Below, in pieces: positions 1 through 7,493 of a DNA stretch of 23,610 nt. The stretch is from positions 1-23,610 of the IMG/VR virus record IMGVR_UViG_3300020459_000070, one strand, 5' to 3'. The stretch's first letter is position 1; the number at the start of each line of letters is the position of its first letter. The notes below the pieces were generated by a model. That model was not told the DNA's origin and searched no databases. It was given only the letters and a program-made list of their open reading frames with translations. The translations under genes and the position numbers were made by a program. The stretch comes from a virus.

Positions 1-93
1 TGGTCATCCGCGCTCGATTTGTGCCTAGCGCTAGAAAATCTGGACCCTTAACGTCTTTTAGAACCTAGGCTGAAGCAGTTAACGAATAAGCCT
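1..93 (+). other. Left edge: possible tail end of an upstream gene
   Basis: Two frames are open from the window edge: frame 3 ends at a TAG at 66-68 (about 21 codons, ending PLTSFRT) and frame 1 ends at a TAA at 49-51 (16 codons). Either could be the C-terminus of an upstream gene, but neither is long enough to recognise. The remaining bases up to the TTG at 94 form a short leader for the small terminase gene. No convincing promoter boxes are visible here. Confidence 0.2.
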
Positions 94-621
94 TTGCTGA
101 TTACTCCGTCTGATTTGGCAAGGCTGAAAGGTGTCTCTTTGCCTGCGGTTTCTCAGCGCATCAAGCGCGGGGGATTGGCTGAGGCTGTTGTTGAGGTTGA
201 CGGTAAAAAGCTGATCCATAAAGACAAGGCCCTAGAGCTGTGGGATATGTCACGCCTAGGGCGACCACCTGCGGGGCTAGTCGATGCGACCAAGCAGCCG
301 CATGATGTAGCCGCTGCGCTTGTCGATGCGACGCCGTCCGAAGCGGTCCCCCCGTTGGCGGTGTCTAAGGCAAAGCGTGAGTTCTACTTGGCGGAACTGG
401 CACGGCTCCAGGTTGAGCAGCAGAGCGGGGAGCTCCTGGCTGCTGACGCTGTCAAGGCGTCTGCTTTCGCTATGGGTCGTGCCATCCGTGAGGGGTTGGC
501 GAACCTGGCTGATCGGTTGAGTTATGAGCTTGCGGGCGAAAGCGACGAATCGGTGATTAACAAAGTGCTCACTGATGAGCACCGGCAGGTGTTGGAAGAA
601 CTTGCAAAGGTCACGGCATGA
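94..621 (+). CDS. terS: Terminase small subunit (lambda Nu1-like)
   Basis: This 175-residue protein probably recognises the packaging site on phage DNA and hands it to the large terminase. Residues 1-45 look like a winged helix-turn-helix (SDLARLKGVSLPAVSQRIKR followed by a short wing), as in lambda gpNu1. The middle is a charged helix (about residues 92-118) and the C-terminal half is helical, matching the Nu1 layout of DNA-binding head plus assembly helices. Length is close to gpNu1 (181 residues). The start is taken as TTG at 94, because an in-frame stop lies at 49-51 and no ATG or GTG precedes the helix-turn-helix. The stop overlaps the terL start as ATGA. The function rests on the fold-like pattern and on position, since small terminases diverge strongly. 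Confidence 0.8.
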   Translation: MLITPSDLARLKGVSLPAVSQRIKRGGLAEAVVEVDGKKLIHKDKALELWDMSRLGRPPAGLVDATKQPHDVAAALVDATPSEAVPPLAVSKAKREFYLAELARLQVEQQSGELLAADAVKASAFAMGRAIREGLANLADRLSYELAGESDESVINKVLTDEHRQVLEELAKVTA

Positions 622-2471
622 ATTCATGGGAAACAGGATTTACCGACGGGCTGAGGCCAGATGAGCCGCTGACGGTTAGCGAATTTGCCGACAAGCACAT
701 CAGGCTCAGTTCAAAATCAAGCGCAGAACCCGGGCCGTGGCGAACTAGCAGAACGCCATTCTTGAGAGAGGTGATGGATGAGTTGAGCGCCGGCAGTTTG
801 ACTGAGCGTGTTGTGCTTATGTTTGGAGCGCAGACCGGGAAAACTTCCGCAGGGCTGAATTGGCTTGCCTACTTGATAGCGCATAACCCGGGGCCGGTTT
901 TGTGTGTCCAGCCGACTTTGGAGATGTGCAAGCGCTTGTCAAAGCAGCGGCTAGAGGACCTGATCAAAGACACGCCGATTGTTAATGAAAAGATTGCGCC
1001 GGCACGCGCGCGAGATAGTGACACGACACTTTTTAGTAAGACATTCCCCGGCGGGATCATGCTCCTTACCGGGGCCAATAGTCCAACGGGACTCAGGTCT
1101 GCTCCTTGTAAGAACATCTTCCTTGATGAGGTCGACGCGTACCCCGTCACCGCAGAAGGTGACGCCATCGAGCTTGCAATTAAGCGCGCGTCGACGTTTT
1201 CCAAGCGAAAGATCCTAATTACCAGCACCCCGACGATTAAGCACTTCTCCCGCGTTGAGGCTGAATATGAGCGCAGCGATCAGCGCCGCTGGTTTGTACC
1301 TTGCCCCCACTGCGGCTGGGAGCAGGTGCTGAGGTTCCCTCAGCTGAAATGGGAGAAAGATCGGCCTGAGACTGCTGAGTATGAATGCGAGAAATGCGGG
1401 GAACGATTCGGCGAACGCTGCAAAACTGAACTGTTGCGGAAAGGCCGCTGGCTGAGAACAGGGCCAGAGAATCGCAAGATTGCAGGCTTCCATCTTTCGT
1501 CGCTTTGTTCGCCGCTGGGTTGGCTGAGCTGGGCTGAGTTGGCGGACGAGTTTCTACGCGCGAAGGGCAACGCTGCGACGCTGCAGACGTTTGTGAATAC
1601 CCGCCTTGGGGAAACCTTCGAGCCTGACCATGTGGCCAAGGTCAGCGCAGAGGGCCTGCTGCAGAGGGTTGATGATTACGCAGAAGGGACAGTGCCTGTT
1701 GATGTTGTCCTGATCACGCAGGGCGTTGATGTGCAGCAGGACCGCCTAGAGATCTCGACCTGGGGATGGGGGCCAGGTGAGACGGCCTATCTCATCGATC
1801 ATCAGCAGCTGTGGGGTGATCCGATCCGTCCTGAGGTGTGGCAACAGCTAGACGCACTGATCACTACTGAGTGGCAACGAGTGGATGGCTACAAGCTGCG
1901 CTCAAAGGCAACGGCTGTTGATTCTGGATTTATGACGGCGACCGTCTACCAGTACGCACGCGAGCGGCAAGCCTTGGGAGTAATTGCCATTAAGGGGCAG
2001 AGCGTACGCAATAAGCCACCCCTAGGGAAGCCTGTACGGGTCGACATCAACCGCAAGGGCCAGACGCTTAAAAAGGGCGGGACGGTTTACCCGGTCGGTT
2101 CTGACACGATCAAATCCCTGTTGATCGGTCGGTTAAAGATCACAGAGCCAGAGGTAAAGGGCTCCCTGCATTTTCACCGCACGACAGCAGAGGAATACTT
2201 CAAACAGTTGACAGCCGAAAGGCAGCAAAGAAAGACCAGTAAGACAGGGGTTGTCAGCTATGAATGGGTCTTGACGCCGGGGATGCGCGCTGAGGCTCTC
2301 GATTGCATGGTGTATGCCTACGCGGCAGTGCATCGCTGCTATCAGTTATTTGACCGCCGGAGCATCTGGGATCAGATGGCTAAGCGTGTTGTAAGCCAAG
2401 ATAAGACCACGCAGCAGCCGATAACTAAACTGCAGCAGGCCTCAGCGTCAGGTTATGTCCATCAGTGGTAG
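618..2471 (+). CDS. terL: Terminase large subunit (GpA family)
   Basis: This is the ATP-driven DNA packaging motor and nuclease that cuts concatemers and pumps DNA through the portal. Walker A is visible as GAQTGKT at residues 70-76 and Walker B as FLDEVD with D170 and E171. A zinc-ribbon-like insertion has C229-x2-C232 and C257-x2-C260. The C-terminal nuclease part shows acidic residues in conserved surroundings: D371 in GVDVQQDRLE, D435 in AVDSGF and D562 in ALDCMVYA. At 617 residues it is close to lambda gpA (641). The gene overlaps terS by 4 bases. The lambda gpA assignment, as opposed to HK97- or T4-type TerL, fits the motif spacing and the lambda-like gene order downstream. Confidence 0.96.
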   Translation: MNSWETGFTDGLRPDEPLTVSEFADKHIRLSSKSSAEPGPWRTSRTPFLREVMDELSAGSLTERVVLMFGAQTGKTSAGLNWLAYLIAHNPGPVLCVQPTLEMCKRLSKQRLEDLIKDTPIVNEKIAPARARDSDTTLFSKTFPGGIMLLTGANSPTGLRSAPCKNIFLDEVDAYPVTAEGDAIELAIKRASTFSKRKILITSTPTIKHFSRVEAEYERSDQRRWFVPCPHCGWEQVLRFPQLKWEKDRPETAEYECEKCGERFGERCKTELLRKGRWLRTGPENRKIAGFHLSSLCSPLGWLSWAELADEFLRAKGNAATLQTFVNTRLGETFEPDHVAKVSAEGLLQRVDDYAEGTVPVDVVLITQGVDVQQDRLEISTWGWGPGETAYLIDHQQLWGDPIRPEVWQQLDALITTEWQRVDGYKLRSKATAVDSGFMTATVYQYARERQALGVIAIKGQSVRNKPPLGKPVRVDINRKGQTLKKGGTVYPVGSDTIKSLLIGRLKITEPEVKGSLHFHRTTAEEYFKQLTAERQQRKTSKTGVVSYEWVLTPGMRAEALDCMVYAYAAVHRCYQLFDRRSIWDQMAKRVVSQDKTTQQPITKLQQASASGYVHQW

Positions 2472-2477
2472 GGGAAA

Positions 2478-3053
2478 ATGAGCAGCGCAGATTTCCCCTC
2501 TAAGTTCACAGCTGGGGAGACGATCCGCTGGCGATTGTCGGCGGGTAAAAACCATCTAGGCGAGGATGTCTCAAATTCTGATTACGCCCTGACGTACTAC
2601 CTGCGCACTAATCGTGACGGGCAAGGCAAAACAGTCACGGGCACGAACTACAGCACGGGGTGGGAGTTTGTTCTGACCTCTGCTGAGTCTGTCGCCATGG
2701 ATGCCGGGGACTGGGAGTTTCAGGCCATTGCTACAAAGTCTGACGACACGGTCGTTTTAGCCAAGGGCCGTTTTCAGATCTTGGCCTCGCTGTCTTTCAC
2801 AGGCACTAGCGGCGCACATGATCCACGGACAGATACCGAAAAGGAACTAGAGGTATTCGTTGCTGCCATCAATGCGCTTGGCTCTGACAAGACAAAGCAA
2901 TTCACGATCGGGACTAGAACCTTTTCACGGATCGATCTCCCGGATTTGATCGCGCGAGAAAGTCAATTGCGAGGACGTTTGTGGCGAGAGCGTCGCGCTG
3001 ATCTCAAGGCTCAGGGCCTTGGCGATCCCAACCGTCTGCATGTGAGGTTTTAA
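2478..3053 (+). CDS. Ig-like protein with a gpW-like head-tail connector domain
   Basis: This 191-residue protein sits where lambda gpW lies, between terminase and portal. It appears to have two parts. Residues 1-110 are strand-rich with alternating polar and hydrophobic positions and read as an Ig-like fold (GETIRWRL, WEFVLTSAES, GDWEFQAIAT). Residues 118-191 resemble gpW: two helices around a short hairpin (TIGTRTFSR), then DLPDLIARESQLRGRLWRER and a basic end finishing in HVRF. gpW seals the portal channel after packaging and forms the surface to which head completion proteins and the tail bind. I recall prophage proteins with the same two-part layout next to portals. A purine-rich AGGGG lies just upstream of the ATG. 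The gpW part is inferred from pattern, length and position. Confidence 0.7.
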   Translation: MSSADFPSKFTAGETIRWRLSAGKNHLGEDVSNSDYALTYYLRTNRDGQGKTVTGTNYSTGWEFVLTSAESVAMDAGDWEFQAIATKSDDTVVLAKGRFQILASLSFTGTSGAHDPRTDTEKELEVFVAAINALGSDKTKQFTIGTRTFSRIDLPDLIARESQLRGRLWRERRADLKAQGLGDPNRLHVRF

Positions 3054-3056
3054 GCC

Positions 3057-4571
3057 ATGGGTATTCGCGCAGCATGGGCGGCCCTATGGGGGCAGCCGCA
3101 GCCAGTGCCACGGCGTCGGATGTATGCCGGGGCTAATACAGGGCGCCTAGCTGCTGGTTGGGTTACCAGCACCACGTCTGCTGATCAAGAGATTAAGCAC
3201 AGCATTAAACGCCTACGCGCGCGGAGTCGACAGCTAGTCAGAGATTCTGACTGGGCCCGCGGCGCCGTCCGTCTTGTGCGTAATCAAGTCATTGGACAGG
3301 GCGTGCGGTTGCAGGCCCAGGTGCGCAAACAACGCGGCGGCCGGCTTGATGATCGCGTCAATCGCGTAATCGAGGAGGCATGGTCTGACTGGTGCAGGCG
3401 TGATTCTTGCGATGTCGCAGGCCTGCTGAGCTTTGCCGGCATTGAGCACATGGTCACTACGGCTATTGCTGAATCGGGCGAGGTTTTCGTGCGGATGGTC
3501 CGCCAGCCGTTCGGGCGTTCTGTGGTCCCGCTTGGCTTGCAGATCTTTGAGGCTGACCAATGTGATGAGGAATTTAACGGCCCCCTACTTGCTGCTGGTA
3601 ATGAGTGGCGCATGGGCGTTGAGGTCGACCGCTATGGCAGGCCGCAGCGTTATGCGTTCCACAGCCGCCACCCTGGGGATTCAAGCTTTCACGTCAAGCG
3701 GGGGGCTGATGCAAAGCACCTGCTGCTAGACGCAAAGGATGTAGTTCATCTGTTCTCACAGGATGGGCTGAGGCCTGGCCAGACGCGCGGCGTCCCGATG
3801 ATGGCCAGCGCGTTAAACACATTGCACCACCTGCAGGGCTTCCAGGAGGCGCACCTAGTGCGCAAGCGGGCGGCATCAGCGCTAATGGGCTTTATCCAGA
3901 CCCCAGAAGGTGAACTAGACCCAGGCGGTGAAATCTACGACAACGAAAGGGTCACATCGTTTACCCCTGGAACGTTTTCTTACTTGGCACCGGGCGAATC
4001 TGTGCAGGTGCCAAACCTGGACGATGACGCCGATTTTGAGCCGTTCGTTCGTCAAATGCTGCGCTCTATGGCGTCAGGCTTTGGCGTGTCCTTTGAGCTG
4101 CTCAGTTCTGACTACAGCCAGAGCAACTACAGCAGCAGCAGGCTTTCACGCCTTAGCGATAAGGACACCTGGCAGGCGTTCCAGACCTATTTACGTGAGA
4201 CGTTCTATCAGCCTGTGTTTGAGGAGTGGCTAAAGCTTGCCGTCTTGTCTGGAATGGTGAGCCTGCCAACCTATGAAACAGAGCCGCAACGGTTCCAACG
4301 CGTGCGCTGGGTGTTCCGGGGATATAGCTACGTCGACCCACAGAAGGAAGTGCAAGCTAGCGCTGATGCCGTGCGGGCAGGATTTAAGACGCTCTCCCAA
4401 TGTATTAGCGAGCAGGGCGGTGATTTCGAGGAGGTGATGCGCCAACGCGCTCAGGAGCTGGAGCTAGCAGAAGAGCTAGGGCTGAACTTTGACACCAGCC
4501 CCCCCGCAGTGATTGAGCCTGTCCAGGCAGAGAATCAGCCAGCAGAGACTGACGCCAGCTCTGATCAATAA
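3057..4571 (+). CDS. Portal protein (lambda gpB family)
   Basis: The portal forms the ring at one capsid vertex through which DNA enters and leaves and to which the terminase docks. The N-terminal region carries the family-typical SDWARGAVRLVRNQVIGQG segment (about residues 64-82), a hallmark of the lambda gpB type. The central part contains the wing and stem regions (DVVHLFSQDGLRPGQTRGVP near residues 227-246) and the typical YSQSNYSSSRLS segment at about residues 354-365. The C-terminus is acidic and glutamate/alanine-rich. At 504 residues it is close to gpB (533). Only 3 bases separate it from the preceding connector gene. In lambda a separate protease gene follows; here the protease is fused to the capsid protein instead. 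Confidence 0.95.
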   Translation: MGIRAAWAALWGQPQPVPRRRMYAGANTGRLAAGWVTSTTSADQEIKHSIKRLRARSRQLVRDSDWARGAVRLVRNQVIGQGVRLQAQVRKQRGGRLDDRVNRVIEEAWSDWCRRDSCDVAGLLSFAGIEHMVTTAIAESGEVFVRMVRQPFGRSVVPLGLQIFEADQCDEEFNGPLLAAGNEWRMGVEVDRYGRPQRYAFHSRHPGDSSFHVKRGADAKHLLLDAKDVVHLFSQDGLRPGQTRGVPMMASALNTLHHLQGFQEAHLVRKRAASALMGFIQTPEGELDPGGEIYDNERVTSFTPGTFSYLAPGESVQVPNLDDDADFEPFVRQMLRSMASGFGVSFELLSSDYSQSNYSSSRLSRLSDKDTWQAFQTYLRETFYQPVFEEWLKLAVLSGMVSLPTYETEPQRFQRVRWVFRGYSYVDPQKEVQASADAVRAGFKTLSQCISEQGGDFEEVMRQRAQELELAEELGLNFDTSPPAVIEPVQAENQPAETDASSDQ

Positions 4572-4596
4572 CATGATCTCAGCAAGCCGATGATCC

Positions 4597-6555
4597 ATGG
4601 CAGAAGAGCAAACAACGCCGGAGGCCTTAGAGGCACCGCCGGAGGATGATCAGCGCGTAACGCAGGAGCTATTCAAGCGCGCGGGGGAAACTACATTTCG
4701 CAGCGTTGATGAGCGCGTTTTTGAGTTTAGTTTCTCTTCTGAGTTCCCTGTTCAGAGATCTTATGGGAACGAGGTCCTCTCCCATGAGCCAGGGGCCATG
4801 GATGCAAGCCGCCTAACAGGTCAGGCGCCGTTGCTGTTCAATCACGATATGGACCGGGTGATTGGTGTTGTGGAGCGGGGCTATGTGGACAAAGACAAGA
4901 AAAAAGGGATCGCTAGGGTCCGATTTTCGCGCAATAGCTTTGCGCAAGAGGTCCTTAATGATGTGCGCGATGGGATTATGAGTTCCGTCAGTGTTGGCTA
5001 TCGGATCAATGAGATGGAAGAGCAGGGGGATGATTTTGTAGCCACCAAATGGGCCCCCTATGAGATCAGCGTTGTCGCGTCGGCTGCAGACCCGCGCGTT
5101 GGTTTTGGACGCTCTTTGATAGAAGAAACTAACCTGTCGGAAGGCAGTGCAAAAGCACAACCTGCGGCAGAAGTCGCACCACCTAATCCCGTTGAGGATC
5201 GAAAAGTGACCACCACCCCAGACCTAGAAGTGGTGCGCGCTGAGGCCGAAAAGAAGGCTCTCAGCAATGAGCGCGCCCGCGTCGCATCTATTCGCCAGCT
5301 ATGCACTGATCATGGATTGCCCAAGCTTGGCCAGCATGCAGAAGACAATGGCCTGAGCATTGAAGAGACACGGGAGCTCGCTCTCAAAGAACTGCGCAAC
5401 AAACCTGTGGAGACTGTTGCACCCATTGACCTAGGCGGCGCACAGCGTGAGACAAAGGTCGACTACAGCGTGGTCTCAGGCCTGTTAGCTGCTGCCCGTG
5501 GTGATTGGTCGTCTCGTGAGGCTGGGTTCGTCCGTGAGATGAGCCAAGAAATCGAACGCAAAGGCGGCGTCATGCGCACAGCTGAGCGGTCATTCTTTGT
5601 CCCTTATTCCGCGCTAGCTAAACGCGCCACACACGTCACTTCGACGGCTGGAGCGGGTGGCAATTTGGTTGCCACTGATCTGTTAGCCGATGAGTTCGTC
5701 GAGAGCTTGGCCAACAATGAGGGCGTCATGGCAATGGGGCCGCGCATCTTGTCGGGCTTAGTTGGCAATATTGACATCCCGCGCCGTTCGGGGAGTTCAA
5801 CTGCGTACTGGATCTCAACAGAGACAACAGCAATTACACAGTCAGAGAGTACGTTCGATCAGGTGTCAATGGCACCAAAGCAGTTAGCGGCTCTTAGTAA
5901 GTTCTCGCGCCAGACGATGCAGCAGACAACGCCAGGCATCGAAGATCTGGTGCGCGATGATCTCAACAAGAAAATCCGGCTAGCGCTTGATCTGGCACTT
6001 TTGAGTGGTTCAGGCTCTAATGGTCAACCAACCGGCATTTTGAACACCACCGGAATCGGCAGTGTTGCCATGGGGACCAATGGCGGAAATATCACCATGG
6101 AGGCGGTGATTGACCTAGAGAATGAGCTAGGCCAAGACAATGCCCTGACCGGCAATCTTGGTTATCTGACCAATTCCAAAGTGATGACGCAGCTCAAGAA
6201 ACTGCGCGCTGGCGGTTCTGCTGCTGGTGATGGTGTGTTTCTCTACAACACCGATTTATCAGCCATTGGCCGCGGCCCTACTCCAGGTGCCATCAACGGT
6301 TATCCCATCCTGCCTAGTAATCAGGTTCCGTCGAATCTGACCAAAGGCACAAGCAGCAGCAACTGTTCTGCCATGCTTTATGGCAACTTTGATGATTGCG
6401 TCGTCGGCCTCTGGGGGTCAGGTGTTGAGATCACGCTAGGGGAAGATTCAGACGACTTCTCCAAGATGCTGACTTCAGTCCGTGCTGTGACCACCATGGA
6501 CATGGTCGTCACCCGTGCCGAATCGTTCGCTGCGATTCTCGACATCACCGCTTAA
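4597..6555 (+). CDS. Prohead protease-major capsid protein fusion (HK97 fold)
   Basis: This single 652-residue chain joins two proteins that are usually separate. Residues 10-175 look like the HK97 prohead serine protease: H83 in LLFNHD, S132 in SVSVGY and E156 in YEISVV match the expected catalytic His, Ser and acidic positions. Residues 180-325 are helical and charged and could act as the internal scaffold (delta domain). From about residue 331 the chain is an HK97-type capsid protein, with TSTAGAGGNLVATDLL, the IPRRSGSSTAYWISTE segment, and GSGSNGQPTGILN in the axial domain. The protease probably assembles inside the prohead as part of the shell protein, then cuts itself away to leave a capsid subunit of roughly 320 residues. 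The exact cut site cannot be read from sequence. No separate scaffold or decoration gene is present. Confidence 0.93.
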   Translation: MAEEQTTPEALEAPPEDDQRVTQELFKRAGETTFRSVDERVFEFSFSSEFPVQRSYGNEVLSHEPGAMDASRLTGQAPLLFNHDMDRVIGVVERGYVDKDKKKGIARVRFSRNSFAQEVLNDVRDGIMSSVSVGYRINEMEEQGDDFVATKWAPYEISVVASAADPRVGFGRSLIEETNLSEGSAKAQPAAEVAPPNPVEDRKVTTTPDLEVVRAEAEKKALSNERARVASIRQLCTDHGLPKLGQHAEDNGLSIEETRELALKELRNKPVETVAPIDLGGAQRETKVDYSVVSGLLAAARGDWSSREAGFVREMSQEIERKGGVMRTAERSFFVPYSALAKRATHVTSTAGAGGNLVATDLLADEFVESLANNEGVMAMGPRILSGLVGNIDIPRRSGSSTAYWISTETTAITQSESTFDQVSMAPKQLAALSKFSRQTMQQTTPGIEDLVRDDLNKKIRLALDLALLSGSGSNGQPTGILNTTGIGSVAMGTNGGNITMEAVIDLENELGQDNALTGNLGYLTNSKVMTQLKKLRAGGSAAGDGVFLYNTDLSAIGRGPTPGAINGYPILPSNQVPSNLTKGTSSSNCSAMLYGNFDDCVVGLWGSGVEITLGEDSDDFSKMLTSVRAVTTMDMVVTRAESFAAILDITA

Positions 6556-6566
6556 ACCATCCTCAC

Positions 6567-6590
6567 AGGGGCCCTGCGGGGCCCTTTTTT
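6567..6590 (+). terminator. Intrinsic terminator after the capsid gene
   Basis: A GC-rich hairpin is followed directly by a run of six T. The arms are AGGGGCCC and GGGGCCCT around a TGC loop, paired apart from one mismatch or bulge, and T6 covers 6585-6590. It starts 11 bases after the capsid stop codon. It lies inside an otherwise continuous + strand operon, so it probably lowers transcription of tail genes relative to capsid, or is bypassed by antitermination. Confidence 0.85.
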
Positions 6591-6593
6591 CTT

Positions 6594-6764
6594 ATGTACG
6601 TCCAAATGACACGCGCCTGCGTTGTGCAGGGCCAGCCTGTGGAGCCTGGTAAGACCTATGAATTCCCCGTCGACATTGCAAACAGGCTGATTGCAATGGG
6701 CCGCGCTGTTGAGGGCAAAGCACCAGCCAAACCAAAGCGGAAGGCTGCCGATGTGGATAAGTGA
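6594..6764 (+). CDS. Small protein between capsid and head-tail joining genes
   Basis: This 56-residue protein begins MYVQMTRACVVQGQPVEPG and has a short strand-rich body (KTYEFPVDIANRLIAMGRA) and a lysine-rich tail (KPKRKAADVDK). It resembles the small proteins of about 50-70 residues often found just after capsid genes in siphoviruses, whose pattern is strand, PG turn, then an 'xxLIxxGxA' helix. Their function is not known to me. The start lies 3 bases after the T-tract of the terminator, so it has no Shine-Dalgarno sequence; a second ATG at 6606 is also possible. Its stop overlaps the start of the next gene by 14 bases, which supports it being translated. Confidence 0.6.
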   Translation: MYVQMTRACVVQGQPVEPGKTYEFPVDIANRLIAMGRAVEGKAPAKPKRKAADVDK

Positions 6765-7029
6765 ATCTCTGGCCCCTTTCCTTAAGGACGTTGGGGTTTT
6801 CGCTGAGTCAGGCACAAAGTCTGGCTGGGGGATTCTTGACACGCCCTCTCAGGTGCTAGTTGGCGAGGTGATCATGAGCACTGATTACAGCTTTATCTGT
6901 GAGGCGTCTGTTTTTGCAGCCCTGACGGCGGGCGCATCTATAACCGTTGATTCAGTGGCCTATACGGTGCGCGAAGCGCGGCTACAAGATGACGGGATGC
7001 TCTGTGAGCTATCACTGCAGAAATCATGA
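6751..7029 (+). CDS. Head-tail joining protein (lambda FII-like)
   Basis: This 92-residue protein probably attaches to the gpW-like connector and forms the surface to which the finished tail binds, as FII does in lambda. The sequence has the FII layout: a short N-terminal helix (LAPFLKDVGVFAES), a strand-rich core with a turn (GILDTPSQVLVGEV, ICEASVFAAL), then GASITVDSVAYTVREARLQDDGM, close in pattern to the lambda 'GDTLTIGEENFWVDRVSPDDGG' region. The ATG at 6751 was chosen over the in-frame ATG at 6691 because it leaves a normal FII length and only a 14-base overlap with the preceding gene. Its stop overlaps the next start as ATGA. The family call rests on pattern and position. Confidence 0.75.
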   Translation: MWISESLAPFLKDVGVFAESGTKSGWGILDTPSQVLVGEVIMSTDYSFICEASVFAALTAGASITVDSVAYTVREARLQDDGMLCELSLQKS

Positions 7030-7457
7030 CAACACGCCGCGAAAACATCCTTGATGGCGTTGTGTCGGCTTTGGCTGGTACAACGGGCGTCAGCACGCGT
7101 ATCTATCGCAGCCGGGCTGTCGCGCTGAGCAGGGCTGAGACACCCGCTCTGATCGTCGAATGGTCGACAGATTCGCCTGATCGCGTCAGTGCCGGAACGT
7201 CCCTGTCATGGGATTTGACGGTGACTGTGTCTGTCGTTGTAAGGGGCGACAAGCCTGACGAAATAGCAGACCCCATCATTGAAAGCCTGCACAACAAAAT
7301 TACAGCTGATGTGACATTGAGCGGGCTGTGTTTTGACGTTGTACCCGGGCCTCATTCGCTGCAAATTGTTGATGCTGATCAGCCTGCAGGTGTAATCGGT
7401 TGTGAATATGTGATCAGGTATAGAACGCGCGAAACGGACCTGTCGCAAGCGGCTTGA
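7026..7457 (+). CDS. Tail terminator protein (gpU-like)
   Basis: This 143-residue protein lies between the FII-like gene and the tail tube gene, the place of lambda Z and U. It starts with an amphipathic helix (RRENILDGVVSALAG), followed by strands (ALIVEWSTD, WDLTVTVSVVVRG), a second helix (DEIADPIIESLHNKI) and a final strand (CEYVIRYRTRE), which matches the fold of gpU, the ring that stops tail tube growth and joins the tail to the head. Lambda gpU has 131 residues. No separate gpZ-like gene is seen. The coupling ATGA start and the gene order add support. Confidence 0.75.
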   Translation: MTTRRENILDGVVSALAGTTGVSTRIYRSRAVALSRAETPALIVEWSTDSPDRVSAGTSLSWDLTVTVSVVVRGDKPDEIADPIIESLHNKITADVTLSGLCFDVVPGPHSLQIVDADQPAGVIGCEYVIRYRTRETDLSQAA

Positions 7458-7493
7458 TTACAGTGTGCTCATACGTCTGCGCAGTGGTAGAGC

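Noticed and set aside
6691-6750. Upstream ATG at 6691 as the start of the FII-like gene
   Set aside because: The extra 20 residues would overlap the small gene by 74 bases and do not look like FII; ATG at 6751 gives the normal family length.
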